Shown here: in pieces, positions 7,068 to 12,572 of the stretch
Layout of the letters: each line of letters starts with the position of its first letter
How positions within the stretch are numbered: position 1 is the stretch's first letter
Origin: Clostridiales bacterium
GTDB lineage: Bacteria; Bacillota; Clostridia; Oscillospirales; CAG-272
DNA: 12,572 nucleotides
Direction: 5' to 3'
Assembly: GCA_016280525.1 (NCBI GenBank)
Contig: JAEEGW010000245.1
Span: 1 to 12,572, forward strand
Program-made: the position numbers and the translations under genes
Notes under the pieces: model-generated
Database searches by the model: none
Seen by the model: the letters and a program-made list of their open reading frames with translations, nothing else
Told to the model about the DNA's origin: nothing

Positions 7068-7118
7068 GGGCTGTTTAAAAACCTCGAAAAAAGAGGTGAT
7101 TAAACAGCTCGTTTTTTG
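7068..7118. terminator. Strong hairpin with T-runs both sides, left end of MITE-like element
   Basis: Stem GCTGTTTAA (7070-7078) with TTAAACAGC (7100-7108), a 3x3 internal loop, then CCTC/GAGG around GAAAAAA. TTTTTT follows at 7112-7117. On the - strand the stem is followed by the complement of AAAAAA at 7062-7067, so it can work in both directions. It is the likely end of the HD-MBL transcript. Confidence 0.7.
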
Positions 7119-7156
7119 CACATTTGCCTTCTCCTTTGGGGGCGCGACGCGTTAAG

Positions 7157-7388
7157 AAAACTCCACAGTGTGGAGTTTTTAGCGAGGGGTTCATTGAATC
7201 CCGGCAAGCGGTGAAGCGATCTGTGATCGCGAACCGGGCAAGGGGGGACCATTTATGGTGGATGAGGCTCGGGTGTTGAAGATAACAAACCCATTGTTTT
7301 GCGGACTTCCGGCCTCATCCGTCACGCATACGCGTGCCACCTTCTCCGACCGAGAAGGCTTTCGGAGCATCACTCCACTATATAGTGG
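7157..7388. repeat. Palindromes and REP-like modules inside the MITE-like element
   Basis: The interior holds a perfect 11-bp inverted repeat AAAACTCCACA/TGTGGAGTTTT (7157-7167 with 7169-7179). GCGATC tgt GATCGC hairpins at about 7215-7230. A module ending GGATGAGGC (7260-7268) faces GCCTCATCC (7312-7320), and a 14-base palindrome CCACTATATAGTGG lies near 7375-7388. The GGGGGGACC...GGTGGATGAGG and CCTCATCCGTCACG...CCACCTTCTCC phrases resemble dispersed repeats I recall from gut Clostridia. A 60-codon frame on the - strand (7191-7373) is a translation of these repeats, not a gene. Confidence 0.6.
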
Positions 7389-7469
7389 GAAGAATCAAAT
7401 CTGCGGTAATTTTTTACGTTGAAAAATATAGATTTACACATTATTTTCTTGCTTTTTGCATAGAAATAA

Positions 7470-7520
7470 GGCTGTTTTTCGCCTAAATCTAAATTTAGGT
7501 TTTTAAACAGCCCCTTTTTT
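7470..7520. terminator. Hairpin with T-run, right end of MITE-like element
   Basis: Outer stem GGCTGTTT (7470-7477) with AAACAGCC (7505-7512), inner stem CCTAAAT (7482-7488) with ATTTAGG (7493-7499). CCCTTTTTT follows on the + strand. For the DUF4838 transcript on the - strand the following bases (CCTTATTTC) are a weaker T-run, so termination in that direction is less sure. Confidence 0.6.
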
Positions 7521-7556
7521 AAATCTTAATCCGAACCGTTATTATCTTCACAGCCG

Positions 7557-9452
7557 TTACTTCGCTGAAAGTCCGGCTATTTCCTTGGCTTCACGCCATT
7601 TGGCTTTATACTCGCGGACTTTTTGTCTGACGTCGGAATCGCGCGTTTTACTTGCGATCGTATTGTATACGCTTGTTGCGATATCGTAGAACTGGACGGC
7701 GGCGCAGTCCACGTGATACTTCTGGGTCTCGGTCAATGTATCAAGCGCGTAGATCTCGGCCCAAATATCCGCCAGCTTATCCATATAGGCGGTCGTGCAG
7801 TTTCCTTCTGTATCGTAAATACGGAAGAATCTGCCGTATTCGCAGATCACGTAGGAGTGTCCCTCCATCAGCTTGTTGTATTTCGTATTATCCAGCATAT
7901 CCCCGTATACTGTATCCACGTATTTCAGAAGAAGAGGACCCGCGTCACCGTAGTAGTAGTTCATGAAATCGTTTGTGTACGCTGTAAACTCCTCCTCGGT
8001 CATATCGGGATTCCATAGCACCCTGCCCCACAGATACGCGCGCAGCTCGCCCATCGCGGTGGAGACACGGTCCTCGGGATGCTGCTGGCCTTCCACGTAG
8101 ACGGCCGTCACGTTGTGGTCGATGAAAAACTTGACGCTCTGACGTATCACACGGAAATTCGGAGCAAAGCCGTTTTTATCTCCGTTATCGACAGCCTGGA
8201 AGTTACCGGAATACGTCCAGATCCTCAGATGATCACAGATCTCCGCCCATCCTTTGACGTAGCCTGCAAACGTCGCGTTGCGCGGGCAGTCGGGATCGTC
8301 TATGGCATGGACGAAGCAGCAGCTGCTGGTACACAGACATACGGCCACGTTCTTTTTGGGCTTAGTGACTTTTGGAGGCTTTTCGGTGAAGGTATACGCC
8401 AGAGTCTCCACCAGGACGTTCGGATAATCATCTTTTATATCGTTTGCAATGCGGTTGACAAAACGGATCCACGGTCCCGAGGGACTCCCCTCTTCCGCCT
8501 CGACAGCCTTACAGTTTTTGCACTGACATCCGTGAGAGGTACCGTCGGTCTGGGAAATATTCACATACTGCGCATTCGGGTATTTTTCCAGTTCCAGGCG
8601 AACGTTTTTCAAAACGGTCTGGTAGATATTTTCATCCGTCAGACAGGGATTGGGGCTCAGGTCTCCGCCCGTTTCCGCAAGATGCGCGATGGTATGGACC
8701 GGACCGCCGGCAAACTTGAACTCGCTTGAATTATAGCAGTTCCAGAATGGGAAATATGCCCAGCCGTCGTTAACGGCCGTCCAGCTTGTCCTGCGGTACG
8801 CGACGTGAGAATAATACACCGTACACAGATCCGCGGGGATATCCACCCGCAGATTCTCTTTGATCTCGTACATTTCCTGCTTTTCGGGGGAAGTCACGCC
8901 GCCGTATATACGCACGCCCAGGTATTTCTCAAGGAAATCGTATACGCCGAACAGCGTACCGCGATCCAAAGCGCCCGTTACGTACAGGTTTCCGCCGTCA
9001 ACGAGCATGGCGTAGCCGTCGTCTTTGATCTGCAACCGGGCGGCTTTGACCGCCTCGGTATCGTAGGCGGTGGCGCCGACCAGGATCATATGACCGGCAG
9101 CTTCGGCGTCGGTGGTTTGCCTGACCGTCACGCCCGTTGCCTCGCCTATGAAGCGGACCAGAAAATCCGCGGCAAGCTGATCGTAGCTGCCGGGAGTCGC
9201 CGGGATCACAACGGTATACTCGGAAATATCCACGCCGCCGATAGTCAGGTGGTCCAGCTTGAGAGACGGATCGTCGTGATCGGGCTCGGTCTCTGTTTCC
9301 TCATCTGTTGTTACCTCGGGCAGGGTGACCGTAATGACGTCAGAATTTGCCGCTGTGGTTTCGTTGTTTTCTCCGCCCGGTGTGCAGGCAGTCAGAGATA
9401 AAGACAGCATTAAAGACGCCAATACGGCGCAAAGTATACGTTTGATTGTCAT
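7557..9452 (-). CDS. DUF4838 domain lipoprotein, putative glycan-acting enzyme
   Basis: 631 residues. A lipoprotein signal peptide ends in the lipobox LTAC (Cys23), so the protein is anchored outside the membrane. A Thr/Glu/Asp-rich linker runs to about residue 65. Residues 75-200 (YTVVIPATPGSYDQLAADFL, GYAMLVDGGNLYVTGALDRG, LFGVYDFLEKYLGVRIYG) match the GH20/GH67-type N-terminal alpha/beta domain that precedes many barrels. The DUF4838 region follows with NISQTDGTSHGCQCKNCKAV (298-317), whose CxCxxC is a mark of the family, and PWIRFVNRIAND. The family is found among carbohydrate-active gene sets, but activity is unproven. GAGGT lies 6 bases before the ATG, and the gene has its own promoter. 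Domain assignment is firm, function open. Confidence 0.85.
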   Translation of the reverse strand: MTIKRILCAVLASLMLSLSLTACTPGGENNETTAANSDVITVTLPEVTTDEETETEPDHDDPSLKLDHLTIGGVDISEYTVVIPATPGSYDQLAADFLVRFIGEATGVTVRQTTDAEAAGHMILVGATAYDTEAVKAARLQIKDDGYAMLVDGGNLYVTGALDRGTLFGVYDFLEKYLGVRIYGGVTSPEKQEMYEIKENLRVDIPADLCTVYYSHVAYRRTSWTAVNDGWAYFPFWNCYNSSEFKFAGGPVHTIAHLAETGGDLSPNPCLTDENIYQTVLKNVRLELEKYPNAQYVNISQTDGTSHGCQCKNCKAVEAEEGSPSGPWIRFVNRIANDIKDDYPNVLVETLAYTFTEKPPKVTKPKKNVAVCLCTSSCCFVHAIDDPDCPRNATFAGYVKGWAEICDHLRIWTYSGNFQAVDNGDKNGFAPNFRVIRQSVKFFIDHNVTAVYVEGQQHPEDRVSTAMGELRAYLWGRVLWNPDMTEEEFTAYTNDFMNYYYGDAGPLLLKYVDTVYGDMLDNTKYNKLMEGHSYVICEYGRFFRIYDTEGNCTTAYMDKLADIWAEIYALDTLTETQKYHVDCAAVQFYDIATSVYNTIASKTRDSDVRQKVREYKAKWREAKEIAGLSAK

Positions 9453-9556
9453 AATTTACCTCGGGGGAATTTTTGAGTGTCAATTCCGTAGTTGAATTTG
9501 TCGTATGGACGCAGAACAGTCCGGTATATCCGCATACGTCCGTCCTTACGTTCTTT

Positions 9557-9584
9557 ATTGTATCATACTTTTTTGATTTGTCAA
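9557..9584 (-). promoter_or_regulatory. Sigma-A promoter for the DUF4838 gene
   Basis: On the - strand TTGACA (9584-9579) and TACAAT (9562-9557) with a 16-base spacer. A leader of about 100 bases follows to the ATG at 9452. It contains CGTATG and CATACG, which could form a 6-bp stem; no known riboswitch is recognised. Confidence 0.75.
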
Positions 9585-9607
9585 TAAGTTTCGTTATCTA
9601 ACCGTAA

Positions 9608-9681
9608 TGAAATCGCGGCAACACCGCGGTGAAATCCGGGCAAGCCCGGATGAAATCAAATCCGCCATAAAAGGCGGATTT
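9608..9681. repeat. Three hairpins separated by TGAAATC spacers
   Basis: Hairpins CGCGG/CCGCG (9614-9628), ATCCGGGC/GCCCGGAT (9634-9651) and AAATCCGCC/GGCGGATTT (9658-9681) are each preceded by TGAAATC (9608, 9630, 9651). A further stem, GTCGGC gtca GCCGAC, lies near 9710-9725. The stretch 9453-9829 holds no gene apart from these repeats, the promoter and a terminator. Confidence 0.7.
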
Positions 9682-9765
9682 GGTTGAGGGGTGGGAACCT
9701 CCAAAGTTTGTCGGCGTCAGCCGACTCCTTAAAATTCAACGCACGATACGCAAGGGTATAAGAAT

Positions 9766-9806
9766 ACCGGCAAAGACAAGGATCGTGTTTCCTTACCTCA
9801 GCCGGT
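9766..9806 (-). terminator. Putative terminator after the GH36-type gene
   Basis: On the - strand ACCGGC/GCCGGT (9806-9801 with 9771-9766) encloses a second stem AAGGA/TCCTT with a 7-base loop. The following ATTCTTAT is only a weak T-run. Position, 24 bases after the stop at 9830, fits the end of the NPCBM-GH36 transcript. Confidence 0.4.
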
Positions 9807-9829
9807 TTATACAATTCTTTACCGCCGGT

Positions 9830-11941
9830 CTATCTCGCTTCTGAAATCATCATCAGAACGCCGTAGGGCTGATCGGGCACCGTCACGTTGATGCCGGTGC
9901 TCATCAGCTCGGCGCCGGTCGCGGTCACGTCGAACAGTCCGTCGACGTCTTTGACGCGGTATGTGACCGAGTTGTCGAGTCCTTTGAGCTTCAGCGTGTA
10001 CGAGAAGCCTTTCGTCGTCTCGTGGCAGAACAGCACGGCGAAGCCCGAGTTGTCAGCCGGGTCGAAGAACTCCCATCCGTTCCACCTGTTGGACTTTTCG
10101 CTCCATTTCGTAAGCTGATAGTAATCGGCGTAGAAATAGCGGCTCACGGCGTCGTGCTCGGTGTACGCCTGCGTGATAAGCTCCCAGTTAGCGTCGCGGT
10201 CGAGCACGCTCGGAAGATTGAGCAGCGACAGCGGCGCGTAGTTCATACGCGTTTTGTACGAGCTCGTCACCTGATATATCTCGTTTTTGAAATACGGGAA
10301 CCATTCGAACAGCACTTGAGTCATGCGGCTCTTCATGTCGTAATCCTCGTGGTTGCCGTCGAACCAGTCGCTGTAATGCAGCGGCACGGCGCGCTTCATC
10401 GACTCGAGATCGTTGCGGCCGCCGCCGGAGGCGCATGAATCCATGTAGATACCGGGGTAGCGTGCGATTATGTCGTCCCAGAGTTTCAGATATCCCTGGA
10501 CGTACTGGTTTTCAGCCATTCCGGCGCGGTCTTTCTGACCTTTGTATTTGCTGTCCCAGCCTGATGCGGGATCGCTGTTGAAGTCCTGACGGTATCCGGT
10601 TATGCCCGCGGTGTCGATCACGTCGCAGATGCGCTCGAATATCCACTGGCGGCAGCCCGGCTCGCCGAGGTCCATCAGATAGCCCTGCAGACCGCTGCCG
10701 CCGCTGAGCTTGAGCAGCCAGTCCGCCTCGAAGCCCTCCTGCGTCTGCACGAACCTGTTCTTGTCGAGCCTCATGCTCTCGGGCTCGAACCACAGCAGGC
10801 TGCGCATGCCGTGCTCGGCAGTGTATTTTCCGATATCGGCGAGCTTGTCGGGAAAGCGCGACGTGTCGACTTTTAGCGTGCCGGTCGACGGCCAGCCGAC
10901 GGTCTCGCCCTCCGTGCCGGTGTACCATCCGGCGTCCATCCATAACAGTCCGGGCTGTATGCCGTGGGCGTTGAACGCGCGGCACATAAGCAGGAATTTC
11001 GACGTCGTCATTCCGGCGGACATACTCGATATGCCGGTGTAGATCGGCGTCAGCTCGCCGTCGATCTTTCGCATCACGTCGTTTATGTAGTAGTGACGCC
11101 AGACGTTGACCTGCTCGTCGACTCCGATATCGCCGTATTCGACGAACGCCATCAGCGGCGTGCGGACCGTTTCTCCGGGCAGAAGGCGAGTGTTCAGCGT
11201 GTTCTGACCGGTCGAAAGCGTCGTTTTTGTCGTGTCGGCGTCGTATCTGAAATCGGCGTGCCATCTGCCGGGCCAGCCGATCGCGATGAACGTGCCGCTG
11301 TCGCCGTGGCTGAGGTTATAATACGGGAAAACGCCGTGGGTGGGGCGTCCCGAAGTCGATTTGTCGGAATATTTCTTCTGTTTTGCCAGATTGAACGTGT
11401 AGCTGCGGTAGTTGGCGCCGCCGGCGTCGCCCTTTATCCCGCGCAGAGAGGCTCCTTCGCCCGAAAACTCTATCTCAAACCGCAGATCGGAGATCACACC
11501 GGTGTTTTTGTCGGAGTCGTTTTCGATATACACGACATATTCGTACGCGCTCTCGGACGGGAAAACGTTGAGCGTCAGCGTGAATTTCGCGTTTATGTCC
11601 GGGTGACGGTAGACAGTAACGGTTCGGCTGCCGCGGTCGATCTTGTCGGTCGTCTCGGATTCTTTTGCGAACCCGGAAAATCCGCGGTATTCGACGCCGT
11701 CGTAACTGAAGCAAAGCGGGAACGCGCCGGGATCGGCGAGCAGCGCCTTGTAACCGGACGGCGGATCGGCGTCCGCGGGATCGTGCGCGATATCTTCGGT
11801 CACGGCGTCGGTCTGCGTCGTCTCAACGGTCGTGACCTCGTCGGTCACGTCGGTCGTTTCGGCGTCGTGCGGGCCGCAGCCGGCGATCATAACGAGCGCG
11901 AGGAGCGCGCAGATCAGGGAAGTCAGTTTCGATTTTTTTAT
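9830..11941 (-). CDS. GH36-type alpha-galactosidase-like lipoprotein, probable ATA start
   Basis: 703 residues if read from ATA 11941; 686 from the first ATG (11890). Only the longer form has a lipoprotein signal: KKSKLTSLICALLALVM then lipobox IAGC. A Thr/Glu-rich linker follows. Residues below count from the ATG. The beta-sandwich N-terminal domain (about 60-275) is followed by the barrel: LLWMDAGWY (315-323), SLLWFEPESM (364-373), YRQDFN (433-438) with Asp436 as probable nucleophile, and DSCASGGGRNDLESM (484-498). YSDW carries Asp508 as probable acid/base, as in GH36 (Melibiase). A short C-terminal beta domain ends the protein. Family members release alpha-galactose, and some act on alpha-GalNAc. 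The gene starts 10 bases after the NPCBM gene and should be co-transcribed with it. Substrate is not readable. Confidence 0.85.
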   Translation of the reverse strand: MKKSKLTSLICALLALVMIAGCGPHDAETTDVTDEVTTVETTQTDAVTEDIAHDPADADPPSGYKALLADPGAFPLCFSYDGVEYRGFSGFAKESETTDKIDRGSRTVTVYRHPDINAKFTLTLNVFPSESAYEYVVYIENDSDKNTGVISDLRFEIEFSGEGASLRGIKGDAGGANYRSYTFNLAKQKKYSDKSTSGRPTHGVFPYYNLSHGDSGTFIAIGWPGRWHADFRYDADTTKTTLSTGQNTLNTRLLPGETVRTPLMAFVEYGDIGVDEQVNVWRHYYINDVMRKIDGELTPIYTGISSMSAGMTTSKFLLMCRAFNAHGIQPGLLWMDAGWYTGTEGETVGWPSTGTLKVDTSRFPDKLADIGKYTAEHGMRSLLWFEPESMRLDKNRFVQTQEGFEADWLLKLSGGSGLQGYLMDLGEPGCRQWIFERICDVIDTAGITGYRQDFNSDPASGWDSKYKGQKDRAGMAENQYVQGYLKLWDDIIARYPGIYMDSCASGGGRNDLESMKRAVPLHYSDWFDGNHEDYDMKSRMTQVLFEWFPYFKNEIYQVTSSYKTRMNYAPLSLLNLPSVLDRDANWELITQAYTEHDAVSRYFYADYYQLTKWSEKSNRWNGWEFFDPADNSGFAVLFCHETTKGFSYTLKLKGLDNSVTYRVKDVDGLFDVTATGAELMSTGINVTVPDQPYGVLMMISEAR

Positions 11942-11944
11942 TTC

Positions 11945-11953
11945 CGCACCCTC
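11945..11953 (-). promoter_or_regulatory. Ribosome site that points to an ATA start
   Basis: GAGGG overlaps the TGA of the NPCBM gene and stands 7-8 bases before ATA (11941-11939), the first codon of the lipoprotein signal peptide. An in-frame TGA lies nine codons before the ATA. No ATG, GTG or TTG is found in this frame until ATG 11890, which falls inside the signal peptide. Confidence 0.6.
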
Positions 11954-12572
11954 ACTTTCTCTTTTTCAGAAGCAGGAACACGCCGGCGCCCGCCAGAACG
12001 GTCACCGCCGCGGCGATCGCGACGATCAGCGCCGTACGGCCGCCGTTTTTCTCCTCCGGCTGAGCGTCCGTCCCGGGCGCACCGGTCAACTCCGCCGTGC
12101 CGTCGGTAACGTCTTCCGTGCAGGCGGTATCGTCGGCGGGGGCCGCCGGTTCCGTGTCGGTAGTTCCGGTCGTTCCAAAGAGGCTTTCGAAGCCGTCGTC
12201 GGTGTAAAGCATGTCGGACGTGATATTTCCGCTCTTGCTGATCACAGCGCCGCCCCATGTCGCCCACGCGCCGCTGATGGACGGGATGCCCGCGACGGCG
12301 AGGCGCAGTACGGAGACTCCGGTTATATCGGCCTCCATCGGCTGCATCGGCTCGCCGAACACGATCAGATCGCTCTCGTAAAGCGTCTTTCCGTCGCCTA
12401 TCAGCGCGAATTTAACCGACGCCATAGTGATATCATAGCTCGTCAGCGTTTCGCAGACTCCGCAGTACGCGGCGAATTTCGTGAAACCGAGCCCGTCGAT
12501 GTTGACGTCGATGTACGACGTGTAACCGGACGACGAAGCATGGAATCCCACGCCTTTGCTGAAGAACTTGCC
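11952..12572 (-). CDS. NPCBM-domain surface protein, C-terminal part (5' end outside window)
   Basis: The frame is open to the window edge, so only the last 206 residues are seen; a GTG at 12551 is internal (VGFHASSSG continues a domain that starts upstream). Residues 1-115 of the visible part carry NPCBM features: FSKGVGFHA, FTKFAAYCGV, SVKFALIGDGKTLYESDLI, MEADITGVSVLRLAVAG and WATWGGAVIS. NPCBM modules bind carbohydrate and are usually joined to glycoside hydrolases, so the missing N-terminal part may be an enzyme. A Thr/Asp/Glu/Ala-rich linker follows, then a membrane helix (TALIVAIAAAVTVLAGAGVF) and basic tail LLLKKRK, without LPXTG. It lies 10 bases before the GH36-type gene and is probably its operon partner. 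Confidence 0.8.
   Translation of the reverse strand, partial: GKFFSKGVGFHASSSGYTSYIDVNIDGLGFTKFAAYCGVCETLTSYDITMASVKFALIGDGKTLYESDLIVFGEPMQPMEADITGVSVLRLAVAGIPSISGAWATWGGAVISKSGNITSDMLYTDDGFESLFGTTGTTDTEPAAPADDTACTEDVTDGTAELTGAPGTDAQPEEKNGGRTALIVAIAAAVTVLAGAGVFLLLKKRK

Larger units (their letters stand above)
7062..7520. mobile_element. MITE-like element with about 23-bp terminal inverted repeats
   Basis: The left end (7062-7084, core GGGCTGTTTAAAAACCT) recurs as its exact reverse complement at the right end (7497-7520), differing only by one extra C/G in the homopolymer. The 17-base core is perfect. Between the ends lie about 410 bases with no credible protein. Each end also contains a second, inner inverted copy of GCTGTTT, so each folds into its own hairpin. 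No transposase is present and no clear target-site duplication is seen; flanks are A/T-rich. A non-autonomous element is the best reading. Two convergent terminators of shared ancestry is the alternative. Confidence 0.55.

Noticed and set aside
7186..7206. tRNA T-arm-like GGGGTTCATTGAATCCC
   Set aside because: No acceptor, D or anticodon arms can be fitted around it, and the stem is imperfect; it belongs to the repeat region.
7191..7373. 60-codon - strand frame inside the MITE-like element
   Set aside because: It is a translation of REP-like modules, without ribosome site or domain.
8079..9401. Two open frames of about 200 codons on the + strand opposite the DUF4838 gene
   Set aside because: They are shadow frames of a gene with lipobox, promoter, ribosome site and family motifs.
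7557..9452. DUF4838 gene seems to prefer ATC/ATT for Ile while some left-side genes favour ATA
   Set aside because: Only part of the codons were counted by eye and the pattern is mixed; not enough to claim horizontal transfer.
9453..9556. Riboswitch in the leader of the DUF4838 gene
   Set aside because: Only a 6-bp stem is seen and no conserved aptamer core is recognised.
10964..12109. 381-codon open frame on the + strand opposite the GH36-type and NPCBM genes
   Set aside because: It has no recognisable domain and an Arg/Val/Gly-rich composition, and lies antisense to two well-supported surface proteins.

Overview
The window reads as chromosomal DNA from an uncultured anaerobic Firmicute, most likely a gut-type member of the Clostridia. 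The signs are a DUF2975/YozG-type regulator pair, consensus sigma-A promoters (TTGACA-N17-TATAAT), purine-rich Shine-Dalgarno sites, lipobox and C-terminal-TM surface proteins, and hairpin repeats of a kind I recall from Clostridia genomes. Genus cannot be told from this sequence. Nine complete genes and two edge-truncated genes are supported; no rRNA, tRNA or CRISPR array is seen.

Left block (1-3240, + strand): the C-terminal part of a HAD phosphatase, a DUF2975 four-helix membrane protein, a small Cro/CI-type HTH regulator, and a 683-residue secreted protein with a GH99/GH71-like barrel tethered by a C-terminal membrane helix. Gaps of 19, 9 and 5 bases suggest one transcript, ending at hairpins near 3269-3376.

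Middle block: a repeat-rich spacer (3241-3809), then on the - strand an operon of a queG-like epoxyqueuosine reductase and a compact GH29 alpha-L-fucosidase, overlapping by 4 bases and driven by a consensus promoter. A divergent promoter drives an HD-domain hydrolase and an MBL-fold hydrolase on the + strand, one base apart.

Right block: a MITE-like element of about 460 bp with near-perfect terminal inverted repeats (7062-7520) lies between the convergent transcripts. Then come three - strand genes: an NPCBM-domain surface protein (cut by the window edge), a GH36-type lipoprotein whose only sensible start codon is ATA, and, under its own promoter, a DUF4838 lipoprotein.

Taken together, an alpha-galactosidase-like lipoprotein, a carbohydrate-binding surface protein, a DUF4838 lipoprotein, a GH99-like barrel and a cytoplasmic fucosidase suggest use of complex, possibly host-derived, glycans. 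This is inference from families; no transporter is present in the window. The least ordinary features are the noncoding ones: the MITE-like element whose ends double as terminators, the array of hairpins sharing a CCCCTACA end box, and a heptamer repeat that supplies the last codons and stop of the fucosidase gene.
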